This document shows positions 1-8,358 of a DNA stretch of 64,000 nt, piece by piece. The position numbers and the translations under genes were made by a program. The DNA comes from Flavicella sediminum. Its GTDB lineage: Bacteria; Bacteroidota; Bacteroidia; Flavobacteriales; Flavobacteriaceae. The notes below the pieces were generated by a model. That model was not told the DNA's origin. It worked only from the letters and a program-made list of their open reading frames with translations, and ran no database searches. Position 1 is the stretch's first letter, and each line of letters starts with the position of its first letter. The stretch is from positions 62,001 through 126,000 of the forward strand of contig NZ_VDET01000008.1 of NCBI RefSeq assembly GCF_006381105.1, in the 5' to 3' direction.

Positions 1-1322
1 TTTTTGGTTATGATTGGGTGGTTATTGGAGGCGCTAAACCATTTTACGAACGTTATTTTAATATTTCAGACATTCCAGCTTTACAAGGGTGGGCAATGGG
101 AAGTGCTTTAATCGGTTGTATTTTTGGAGCTATGGTTGCTGGAAAGATTACTGAACGTTTCGGTCGAAAAAAACCTTTAGGGTTAGCAGCTTTATTATTT
201 TTAGTATCGGCTGGTGGTACTGGTTGGTTTAATGATTTTGATTTGTTTATTGTTTTTAGAATAATTGGAGGTTTTGGTATTGGCTTGGCTTCTACTATTT
301 CTCCTTTATACATTGCTGAAGTTGCTCCATCAAATTATAGGGGGCGTTTGGTATCTCTTAATCAATTGGCTATTGTAATAGGAATATTGGCTGCGCAAGT
401 AATTAATTTTTTAATTGCAGATCCAGTTACAGAAGGTATGTCTACTATCGAAATGGTAAACTCTTGGAATGGTCAAACAGGATGGAGATGGATGTTTTGG
501 GCAGAATTAGTGCCAGCTACTTTGTTTTTTGTACTTATTTTTTGTATTCCTGAAAGTCCACGTTGGTTGTCTAGTAACAATCAAGTAGAAGCTTCAAAAA
601 AAATATTAGCAATTATTGGAGGTAATGATTATGCAGAAAAGGTGCAAAATCAAATAGGGTTAGCTTTAAAGGATACGGTAGAAAAAGTAAGTTTAAAAAA
701 GTTGTTTACGGGTAAAAATCGAAAACTTGTTTTTATAGGGATAATCTTAGCATTTATTCAACAATGGTGTGGTATTAATGTGGTATTTAATTATGCTGAA
801 GAAATTTTTGCCAATGCTGGTTATGGAGTTAGTGATGCGTTGTTTAATATTATTTTAACAGGTGTCGTTAATTTAGTATTTACCTTATTGGCCATGCAGG
901 TTATAGATAAATGGGGAAGAAAAAAACTATGGCTTTTAGGATCTTTAGGTTTAATGATACTGTATATTTTGATAGGTTTGTTTTACTTTTTCGAATTGAA
1001 AGGTTTTGTACTTGTAGTGTTGGTTGTAATAGCGATTGCAATTTATGCACTAACCTTAGCTCCTGTGTTTTGGGTTTTGGTATCTGAGATTTTTCCAAAC
1101 AGAATACGAGGCGCAGCACTTTCGTTAACAACTACAGCTTTATGGATAGCATGTTTTATGTTAACCTACAGTTTTCCTTCCTTAAATAATATTCTTGGAG
1201 CCTTTGGTACGTTTTGGGTGTATAGTGGAATTTGCTTAGTGAGTTTTCTTTATGTGAAATTTAAAATACCAGAGACTAAGAATAAAACCTTGGAAGAATT
1301 AGAAGATATTTTTGATAAATAA
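1..1322 (+). CDS. MFS sugar porter, 5' end outside the window
   Basis: Inner-membrane sugar:proton symporter of the MFS sugar porter (SP) family, about 12 membrane helices expected. The reading frame is open from base 3, and its first codons read FGYDWVVIGGA, which is helix 1 of SP proteins, so the GTG at 18 is internal and the true start lies upstream. Family motifs seen: RFGRKKP after helix 2, PESPRWL after helix 6, DKWGRKK after helix 8, and PETKNKTLEELE near the C-terminus. The visible part is 439 residues, so only a short N-terminus is missing. The neighbours (aldo/keto reductase, GH106 lipoprotein) on the same strand suggest it imports a sugar released from a glycan, possibly L-rhamnose. 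The substrate cannot be read from the sequence; xylose or glucose are equally possible. Confidence 0.92.
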   Translation, partial: FGYDWVVIGGAKPFYERYFNISDIPALQGWAMGSALIGCIFGAMVAGKITERFGRKKPLGLAALLFLVSAGGTGWFNDFDLFIVFRIIGGFGIGLASTISPLYIAEVAPSNYRGRLVSLNQLAIVIGILAAQVINFLIADPVTEGMSTIEMVNSWNGQTGWRWMFWAELVPATLFFVLIFCIPESPRWLSSNNQVEASKKILAIIGGNDYAEKVQNQIGLALKDTVEKVSLKKLFTGKNRKLVFIGIILAFIQQWCGINVVFNYAEEIFANAGYGVSDALFNIILTGVVNLVFTLLAMQVIDKWGRKKLWLLGSLGLMILYILIGLFYFFELKGFVLVVLVVIAIAIYALTLAPVFWVLVSEIFPNRIRGAALSLTTTALWIACFMLTYSFPSLNNILGAFGTFWVYSGICLVSFLYVKFKIPETKNKTLEELEDIFDK

Positions 1323-1607
1323 TATTACATACTAGTAAAATAACAATGCATATAAAAAATCTATAACTACCTGTTGGGTATGTGCGAATATTTTGTACTT
1401 ATGGGAACTTGTTGTTTTATAAAATGTGATATGTTACTGAAAAATTTATATAATAAAATCAATTAGTCAGTTAAAAGCGGATATCAAAAAGAGAACCACG
1501 AAAATAACAATATGGTAAGCATAGCTTCTTTGTCTAAAGTAGACGAATTACTTACAGGACAAATAAAATTTATTGTTTAAGTTTACGCTGTTTTTAAAAA
1601 ATATAAC

Positions 1608-2624
1608 ATGAGTCAAAATTTTAATATTCCCGTAGAAAAAAGTTACAATGCAAAAGACACTCGTTATGATAAAATGAGTTATCGTAGGTGTGGTCATAGT
1701 GGACTGCTATTACCTGCACTTTCGTTAGGACTTTGGCACAACTTCAGTTTTACAGATGATTTTGAAAATGCGAGAGACATTTTGCAAACGGCCTTTGATC
1801 ATGGAATTACTCATTTCGATTTAGCTAATAATTATGGACCTCCGTATGGTGGTGCAGAAGCTAATTTTGGGAAAATATTTGAAAAAGATTTCAAAGCCTA
1901 TAGAGATGAATTGATTATTTCAACAAAAGCAGGCTATGATATGTGGCCGGGACCTTATGGGAATTTTGGATCCAAAAAATATTTAATTTCTAGTTTAGAT
2001 CAGAGTCTAAAAAGAATGGGCTTAGACTATGTTGATATTTTTTACCACCATAGGCCAGATCCAGATACGCCTTTAGAAGAGACCATGGGAGCCTTAGCGC
2101 AAATTGTACGTCAAGGAAAAGCGTTGTATGTAGGTTTGTCAAACTATCAAGCTCCGGAAGCAGCAAAGGCATTTAAAATTCTTGAAGATTTAGGCGTACC
2201 TTGTTTAATTCATCAACCACGTTATAATATGTTAGATCGTTGGGTTGAGGATGGTTTGCTAGATACTTTAGAGGATAGTGGTGTTGGATCTATCGTGTTT
2301 TCACCTTTACGTCAAGGAGTATTGACGAATAAATACCTAAATGGTTTTCCAGAAGATTCCAGAGCTGTTAAAGATGGACGCTATTTAAAAACCGATCAAA
2401 TTAAGGAAACACTTGATCAGGTAAGAGCTTTAAATGAAATAGCCCTTGAAAGAGGTCAGACTTTAGCGCAAATGGCCATTGCTTGGTTGTTAAAAGATAA
2501 AAGGATAACCTCTGTATTGGTGGGGGCTAGTAGAAGTTCACAATTGCTAGATTCTATAAAAGCACTAGATTGCCAAGAGTTTGATGCAGCGACATTAGAA
2601 AGCATAGAAGAAATTTTAAAATAA
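1608..2624 (+). CDS. Aldo/keto reductase, YghZ (L-glyceraldehyde 3-phosphate reductase) type
   Basis: Cytosolic NADPH-dependent (beta/alpha)8-barrel reductase, 338 aa. It matches the E. coli YghZ (gpr) subfamily closely from memory: LPALSLGLWHNF, GITHFDLANNYGPP, ELIISTKAGYDMWPGPYG and SLDQSLKRMGL are almost identical. The catalytic tetrad is visible as Asp (FDLANNYG), Tyr (NNYG), Lys (STKAG) and His (YHHRPD). The C-terminal SVLVGASRSSQL segment binds the cofactor phosphate. Known activity of the subfamily is reduction of L-glyceraldehyde 3-phosphate, methylglyoxal and related short aldehydes. Placed between a sugar porter and a GH106 enzyme, it could reduce L-lactaldehyde from deoxy-hexose breakdown (inference). 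The ATG at 1608 gives the expected N-terminus. A strong terminator follows. Confidence 0.93.
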   Translation: MSQNFNIPVEKSYNAKDTRYDKMSYRRCGHSGLLLPALSLGLWHNFSFTDDFENARDILQTAFDHGITHFDLANNYGPPYGGAEANFGKIFEKDFKAYRDELIISTKAGYDMWPGPYGNFGSKKYLISSLDQSLKRMGLDYVDIFYHHRPDPDTPLEETMGALAQIVRQGKALYVGLSNYQAPEAAKAFKILEDLGVPCLIHQPRYNMLDRWVEDGLLDTLEDSGVGSIVFSPLRQGVLTNKYLNGFPEDSRAVKDGRYLKTDQIKETLDQVRALNEIALERGQTLAQMAIAWLLKDKRITSVLVGASRSSQLLDSIKALDCQEFDAATLESIEEILK

Positions 2625-2684
2625 GTCAATTTATTAAATACTTGAATGGCTGATTAGCTTAGTTATTTGAAGTTTTATTTTCAT

Positions 2685-2723
2685 AAAAAAAGCCTCTCAA
2701 CAAATTGTTGAGAGGCTTTTTTT
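2685..2723 (+). terminator. Rho-independent terminator after the aldo/keto reductase
   Basis: A 13-bp perfect inverted repeat (AGCCTCTCAACAA at 2691-2703 against 2705-2717) is flanked by A-run and T-run. It separates the reductase from the GH106 gene, so the GH106 gene probably has its own promoter in 2724-2866, where I could not identify one with certainty. Confidence 0.88.
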
Positions 2724-2866
2724 GATCTATGGTCCACAAATAAATCATGCAGAAGCTGATAATCTGTAGCACTAATAAATAGAGCCTTCTTAAGAGACAG
2801 GACAATACAGGATGGCTTTGAATCTGCTTATCTATAAATTATACCCTATAATTTATAAAGAAAAAA

Positions 2867-5800
2867 ATGAGGCCTAATTTGTTGATTAAATTTATTTTAT
2901 TGTTAGCAGTATGTCTGTTTAACTGTAGCATTCCCAAACAGAAGATTGCTGTAAAAAAGACAGATGTAATTGAAGAATTAAAGAAAGGATTTAAAGCGCC
3001 TTCTAAAAAATATTACCCTGAAACTTGGTTTCACCTCAATGGAAATAATATTAGTAAAGAAGGCTTAACCTTAGATCTTGAAGCCATAAAATATGCAGGA
3101 CTTCAGGGAATTCATCTTTTTAATAAAAATGGACGTCCGTATCCTGGTGTCGATCCTATTAAAATTCTATCTCCAGAATGGGAAGACATGATTCGGCATG
3201 CAGCCGATGAATGTGAACGTTTGGGGTTGAAATTTACCATGCAAAATTGTCCGGGCTGGTCTATGGCAGGTGGGCCTTGGGTTCCAGTAGCAGAAGCGCA
3301 ACGTGAAATGGTAGAAACAGTGTATAGGTTTACAGGAGGGAAAAAGCAGGAAAAAACGTTACAATTAGATCCATTGTACCATACTCCAGATTACGATTAT
3401 AAAGACATTCAGCTTTTGGCTTTTCCTACGCCAGAAGGAGATGATGCTGAACCCTTGAATCCTATAGCAATAGAAACAAATAATTCTTTGGTTCCTTGGA
3501 AAGCTATCTTTAATCCCGATTCAAAAATTAAAGTTACGCGTACTAAAACACAGTTGGATAAACCTTTAGAAGCCTATAGAGCTCAAGGGATTTCAAAAGT
3601 TAACAAGAAAGATACTTGGGTGAAAACTAAATTTCAACTCCCGGTTACATTACGCACTATTATTTTGCCTCAGTCTCGTCATATAATTATGGGCAAAGAA
3701 TATCCTAAGGTAGATGTTGCTATTAAAGTGGAGGCGCTTATAGAAGGAAGGTTTGTTGAAATAACAACGGTAAATCTACCAGATGCAAATTGGAATGATC
3801 GTCGAAAACACCTAACGTTGGCAATACCTGAAACAACTGCTACTGCCTTTGTTTTTACTTTTAAAGGTATGCATAGCATTGCGCCAGAATTTATCCGTTT
3901 AAGTTCAAAATCAAAATTACATAACCACGAAGCCAAGGCAGCAAAAGTATTAAGGCGTCTTGAAAAAGAGGTAGCGTATCAGTATTCGAAAAATTCTATA
4001 GTGAAAGGAAATTCGATCGTTTATTTAAATGATAAAATGACTTCGAAGGGAAGGCTAAATTGGGAAATTCCTGAAGGAAATTGGACTGTAGTTCGCTTTG
4101 GTCATATCAATATGCTACTTACAAATAAACCTGCGGTGCCCGAAGCTACGGGTTGGGAATCGAGTAAGTTAGATAAAATGGCCATAGAAAATCATTTACG
4201 AAATGGAATGATTGGAAACCTGATGAAAGAGGGTGGGCCAATTGGCAATGGAAAATTACATGGATTATTAATTGATAGTTGGGAAAGTCATGTCCCTACT
4301 TGGACGATGAATTCTAACGCAATGTTTCAAGAATTTAAACAACGTCGGGGTTACGATTTAAAAAAGTATTTACCGGCTACCATGGGGTATATTGTCGATA
4401 GTCCTGAAATTACGACCAAATTTTTACGAGATTTACGTCAGACTATGGACGATCTATTTATCGAAAACTTCTTCCAGCATTTTGCCACCATAGCGCATGA
4501 AATGGGAGCAGAGGTTTATACGGAAGGAGCAGGAGGAGAGGTTTTACCTATAGATCCTATGCGTTATTATGGTGTAAGTGATATTCCCATGACCGAGTTT
4601 TGGTATCCTAAGGCACCTTCAAGTCAAAATGAATTTGCCAAACCTATTTTATCCGCTGCCTCTGCTACACATTTATACAACAAGCCTGTTTTAGCCGCTG
4701 AAGCCTGTACACAATTAGGAGTCAAGTGGAATGAGCATCCATTTAGCGTAAAGTATTTGATAGATTACAATTTCACAAAAGGGGTCAACCATTTGGTTTT
4801 TCATACCTTTTCTCATACACCTCAAACCAATGTATATCCTGGCTCAAGTTTTGGAGGGAATATTGGTTTTCCTTTTGTAAGAGGTCAAACATGGTGGAAA
4901 TACATGCCCGATTGGATGAGGTATTTAGCACGTAATCAATATATGTTACAGCAAGGAGAATATGCCGCTGATGTGCTTTGGTATTATGGAGATCATTTTG
5001 ACCGACCTCCGTTTGATTTGAATGATTTTCCAAAAGGTTATCGTTATGATTATTTAAATGAAGAAATTTTACAAGAAAAAATTGCAATAAAAAACGGGAA
5101 AATACATGTTAAAGATGGTGGTGATTATCGTGTTATTCTTTTAAGAGATTCCAAAGACATGTTGTTGTCAACAGCTGAAAAATTGAAAGAATTAGTCGAA
5201 AATGGAGCCGTGATTGTTGGAGAGAAACCAATAGATTCTCCTAGTTTAATGGACGATGATCATGATTTGAAAAAACTTATGGTAATTTCTAATGAGTTAT
5301 GGGGGCGTACTGAAAGCGGAGTAAGACAAGTAGGCAAAGGAAAAGTATATTGGGGAAAATCTATAAAAGAAGTATTGGAGGCTGAAAAAGTAGAAGGAGA
5401 TGTATTGGTTCCAAATGGTGCCGATATAAATTGGATTCATCGAAAAACCAAAGAAGCGGATCTCTATTTTGTATCGACAAAAAGTAAAGAACCCATTGCT
5501 GTTTCGTTAAGTTTTCGAGTTGAAAATACCTGTCCTCAGTTTTGGGATGCTTTTACGGGGCTGTCGCAAGATGCGATGGTATGGAGTAAAGAAAAAGGAA
5601 GAACAAATGTAGCTGTTTCCTTAGAAGCTAGTGGAAGTGCGATTCTGGTTTTCCCGAAGGGGGCTAAAGAGCCTTTTTGTTCAAAAGTTGTTTTTGGAAA
5701 TCAAACTATTCTTAGCTCAGAAAAAGGCTGGTACAGACAACAAAGCGAAGAGGAATTTACTCGTCTTAGCTTCAAAGATAAAAAAATAAATACCTCAAAG

Positions 5801-6337
5801 TCTGGAATATATACCTTGTTTAAAAATGGCAAAGAAAAAAAGCTAGACCTTGTAGTTGATAAAATTGCACTTCAAAATAATTGGAAAGCGGAATTTGAAA
5901 AAGGTTGGGATACTCCAAGTTTCATTGAGGTTCCTAAATTAATGTCTCTTACAAATTTCAAAAATGAAGCCGTTAGACATTACTCGGGAACCGTAAGTTA
6001 TACCAAAAATATTGTTGTAGAAAATATAGCAAAAAGGAGCACTATTGATCTTGGTCAAGTTGAAAATATAGCAGAATTATTTTGTAATGGGAAAAAAGTT
6101 GGTGTTCGTTGGGCATCACCCTATATTTTTGAGTTGTCTGATTATCTTAGAAAAGGCGATAATTTATTGGAAGTTAAAGTCACAAATACTTGGAGAAACC
6201 AATTGATTTACGATCATACTCGAGCCAAAGATCAAAAGAAAACATGGACTACCAATGGACCTAAAAAAGGTGAAAGCAAATTAGAAAAATCAGGATTGAT
6301 AGGACCTGTTGTTTTGAATATGATTGAACAGAATTAA
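2867..6337 (+). CDS. GH106-type glycoside hydrolase lipoprotein (alpha-L-rhamnosidase family)
   Basis: Large exported hydrolase, 1156 aa. The N-terminus is a lipoprotein signal peptide with lipobox LFNC, so it is anchored in a membrane, probably facing the periplasm or cell surface. The N-terminal catalytic half shows the GH106 pattern WFHLNGNNISKEGLTLDLEAIKYAG followed by LKFTMQNCPGWSMAGGPW around residues 120-140. A middle beta-rich region and a C-terminal GH2-type sugar-binding jelly roll (GTVSYTKNI, then LGQVENIAELFCNGKKVG and DNLLEVKVTNTWRNQ) complete the usual GH106 layout. Characterised GH106 members remove alpha-L-rhamnose from plant pectin or algal ulvan side chains. No SusC/SusD pair is in view, so this is a partial or dispersed utilisation locus. 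Family assignment is solid; substrate is inference. Confidence 0.88.
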   Translation: MRPNLLIKFILLLAVCLFNCSIPKQKIAVKKTDVIEELKKGFKAPSKKYYPETWFHLNGNNISKEGLTLDLEAIKYAGLQGIHLFNKNGRPYPGVDPIKILSPEWEDMIRHAADECERLGLKFTMQNCPGWSMAGGPWVPVAEAQREMVETVYRFTGGKKQEKTLQLDPLYHTPDYDYKDIQLLAFPTPEGDDAEPLNPIAIETNNSLVPWKAIFNPDSKIKVTRTKTQLDKPLEAYRAQGISKVNKKDTWVKTKFQLPVTLRTIILPQSRHIIMGKEYPKVDVAIKVEALIEGRFVEITTVNLPDANWNDRRKHLTLAIPETTATAFVFTFKGMHSIAPEFIRLSSKSKLHNHEAKAAKVLRRLEKEVAYQYSKNSIVKGNSIVYLNDKMTSKGRLNWEIPEGNWTVVRFGHINMLLTNKPAVPEATGWESSKLDKMAIENHLRNGMIGNLMKEGGPIGNGKLHGLLIDSWESHVPTWTMNSNAMFQEFKQRRGYDLKKYLPATMGYIVDSPEITTKFLRDLRQTMDDLFIENFFQHFATIAHEMGAEVYTEGAGGEVLPIDPMRYYGVSDIPMTEFWYPKAPSSQNEFAKPILSAASATHLYNKPVLAAEACTQLGVKWNEHPFSVKYLIDYNFTKGVNHLVFHTFSHTPQTNVYPGSSFGGNIGFPFVRGQTWWKYMPDWMRYLARNQYMLQQGEYAADVLWYYGDHFDRPPFDLNDFPKGYRYDYLNEEILQEKIAIKNGKIHVKDGGDYRVILLRDSKDMLLSTAEKLKELVENGAVIVGEKPIDSPSLMDDDHDLKKLMVISNELWGRTESGVRQVGKGKVYWGKSIKEVLEAEKVEGDVLVPNGADINWIHRKTKEADLYFVSTKSKEPIAVSLSFRVENTCPQFWDAFTGLSQDAMVWSKEKGRTNVAVSLEASGSAILVFPKGAKEPFCSKVVFGNQTILSSEKGWYRQQSEEEFTRLSFKDKKINTSKSGIYTLFKNGKEKKLDLVVDKIALQNNWKAEFEKGWDTPSFIEVPKLMSLTNFKNEAVRHYSGTVSYTKNIVVENIAKRSTIDLGQVENIAELFCNGKKVGVRWASPYIFELSDYLRKGDNLLEVKVTNTWRNQLIYDHTRAKDQKKTWTTNGPKKGESKLEKSGLIGPVVLNMIEQN

Positions 6338-6361
6338 TAAAAGGAAAGAATGAATGGCATG

Positions 6362-6396
6362 AAAAAAGGTTCTACTATTTTAGTAGAACCTTTTTT
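6362..6396. terminator. Bidirectional terminator between convergent genes
   Basis: Sixteen-bp stem (six A, then GGTTCTACTA, loop TTT, mirror half and six T). It lies between the GH106 gene (+) and the DUF975 gene (-) and can stop transcription from both sides. Confidence 0.88.
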
Positions 6397-6447
6397 AAAC
6401 TAGTATCATTTTGTAGCCCGTAAAAAGGATTTTTAAATTGAGAGGAA

Positions 6448-7047
6448 CTAAACTCTTTCAATAGGTTTGTCTTTTATTTCTTCATAAAACTGCGCATTGA
6501 CTACTTGAACATAGGGCGCTAAAAATAAGAAGCCAATACCCAAAGTGAAAATACACAATATTGCCAAACCAAAAATTCTTAACAGGATTCCTGCATATTT
6601 CATTTTATAGCCATACATCATATCTTGACTTTTTTGAAGTACTTCACGTGGAGCTAAATCAGGATTTTCTGCTAAAATATAAAAGGTCATTGCGTAAGAA
6701 ATAGCAGCGATTATTCCAGGTATAATTAATAAAAGTGTCCAAAGAAGTATAAATAAAAGCATTAATAAATAAGTAACCAATGCGTTCCCGAAATTGTGAA
6801 AGCCTTCGAATATTTGTTCAAAACGAGTTTCTTCTTTTCTAACAATGGATAAAGCAAAAATGGCAATTCCTAAAGCTAGGGGGCCACTAATTAAAATAGA
6901 GCCTACGGAAGCCAATGGCGCTTTTTCTGCAATGACTTGAATGGCTGCTGAAATACAAAAGATGACTAGGTAAGTTCCTACTGCAATTCCCCATTTCCCA
7001 GTTAGGGAATCTTTGGCATCTTGCATAATTTCGTTGGTGGTTTTCAT
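6448..7047 (-). CDS. DUF975 family membrane protein
   Basis: Integral membrane protein of 199 aa with about five to six hydrophobic helices. It carries the DUF975 signature: an N-terminal LTGKWGIAVGTYLV stretch, the central IIPGIIAAISYAMTFYILAENPDL segment and REVLQKSQDMMYGYKMKYA, ending in LGIGFLFLAPYVQVVNAQFYEEI. The function of the family is unknown. The gene follows rodA on the same strand with a gap of about 33 nt, so it may be the last gene of the mre/rod transcript. Confidence 0.8.
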   Translation of the reverse strand: MKTTNEIMQDAKDSLTGKWGIAVGTYLVIFCISAAIQVIAEKAPLASVGSILISGPLALGIAIFALSIVRKEETRFEQIFEGFHNFGNALVTYLLMLLFILLWTLLLIIPGIIAAISYAMTFYILAENPDLAPREVLQKSQDMMYGYKMKYAGILLRIFGLAILCIFTLGIGFLFLAPYVQVVNAQFYEEIKDKPIERV

Positions 7048-7080
7048 AAAAATATGTTTTTGGGTTGTTGAATTAATTTT

Positions 7081-8358
7081 TTAGAGTTCGTAGGATTTAC
7101 TTGCGTCTAATTTTACAAATATAAAAAGTAAAATGGTGAATCCCCAAAGTCCTGAGCCTCCATAACTAAAAAAGGGTAGCGGTATTCCAATGGTAGGAAA
7201 TAATCCAATCACCATTCCGATATTAATCAAATAGTGGAAAAAGAAAACGGTGGCAATTCCATAACCATATACACGGCTAAAAGCAGTTTTTTGACGTTCT
7301 GCAAGTTGAATGATTCTTAATACAAATACGGTAAATAGAATTACGAGTAAAGAAGTTCCCATAAATCCCCATTCTTCTCCAATGGTACTAAAAATATAAT
7401 CGGTGTGCTGTTCAGGTACAAAATTTCCTTGCGTTCTATCGCCTTGTAAAAAACCTTTTCCAGAAAATCCACCTGATTTAATGGTAAGCACGGATTGATC
7501 GGTATTGTAACCGATTCCTCGTGTATCGTTATTTTTTCCTAGTAATATATTAAATCGATCTCGGTGTCGTTGTTCAAAAATATTATTGTAGACATAATCG
7601 ACACTAAAAATAAACAAACCAACAATGGCAAAAAGACTGAAAATTTTACTCCAATGAAATTTCAATGAAATTTTCCTGTAAAATTGGACATATAAAACAA
7701 AAAGAACGATGAGTAAATAGGAAAAAAACAAGATGCTGTTGAAACCAAAAGCAAGGGTTAAAATAAATAAAATTATGGCAGCTAGTCCTATGGCGATATA
7801 ATAAATAGGAAGCCCTTCTCGGTATAATACAAAAAAGAAAGAAGTATAAATTAAAGCAGAACCTGGATCAGGTTGTAGGGTAATCAATACCGCTGGAAAA
7901 AAAATGATGATAAATGCCTTAATTTGATTTTTTACCAGTTGTAAATCGTATTGTTTGTCGCTTAACAATTTGGACAAAGCCAATACGGTAGCGAATTTAG
8001 CAAATTCAGAAGGCTGTAAACTGGTGGCACCCAAATCGTACCAGGAGGTGGCTCCATTAATTTTTTTACCAAAAACAAATAGCAAGGCTAGCGATAATAA
8101 TGAGCCAATATAAATAAAGGATGAAAATTTTTCATAGGTCTTTCCATCAATAAATAAAATAGCAATAATAAGGATAAAGCTTAAGCCTATCCAAAGCATT
8201 TGTTTTCCGTATTTAGTTGTGAAATCAAATAAATGTTGCTCTTCATCTCCTACAGAAGCTGCATAGATATTCATCCAGCCAAAAAGCACTAGCAATAGGT
8301 AGAGTACAACTAGTGTAAAATCGACACCATAAAATATGTTATTCTTCTGTATTCTCAC
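7081..8358 (-). CDS. rodA: Rod shape-determining protein RodA, SEDS glycosyltransferase
   Basis: Peptidoglycan glycosyltransferase of the SEDS family, an inner-membrane protein of 425 aa with about ten helices. It polymerises glycan strands for cell elongation together with PBP2. Seen: the ATSLQPSEFAK segment, the LLITLQPDPGSA-like loop (VLITLQPDPGSALIY), the extracellular QGDRTQGNFVPEQHTDYIFSTIGEEWGF loop and the final GIPLPFFSYGGSGL motif, all SEDS hallmarks. Its start overlaps the end of mrdA by 20 bp, which indicates translational coupling of the polymerase with its transpeptidase partner. Confidence 0.96.
   Translation of the reverse strand: MRIQKNNIFYGVDFTLVVLYLLLVLFGWMNIYAASVGDEEQHLFDFTTKYGKQMLWIGLSFILIIAILFIDGKTYEKFSSFIYIGSLLSLALLFVFGKKINGATSWYDLGATSLQPSEFAKFATVLALSKLLSDKQYDLQLVKNQIKAFIIIFFPAVLITLQPDPGSALIYTSFFFVLYREGLPIYYIAIGLAAIILFILTLAFGFNSILFFSYLLIVLFVLYVQFYRKISLKFHWSKIFSLFAIVGLFIFSVDYVYNNIFEQRHRDRFNILLGKNNDTRGIGYNTDQSVLTIKSGGFSGKGFLQGDRTQGNFVPEQHTDYIFSTIGEEWGFMGTSLLVILFTVFVLRIIQLAERQKTAFSRVYGYGIATVFFFHYLINIGMVIGLFPTIGIPLPFFSYGGSGLWGFTILLFIFVKLDASKSYEL

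Noticed and set aside
18-20. GTG as start of the sugar porter
   Set aside because: The frame is open to the window edge and the residues before it belong to conserved helix 1, so the start is outside the window.
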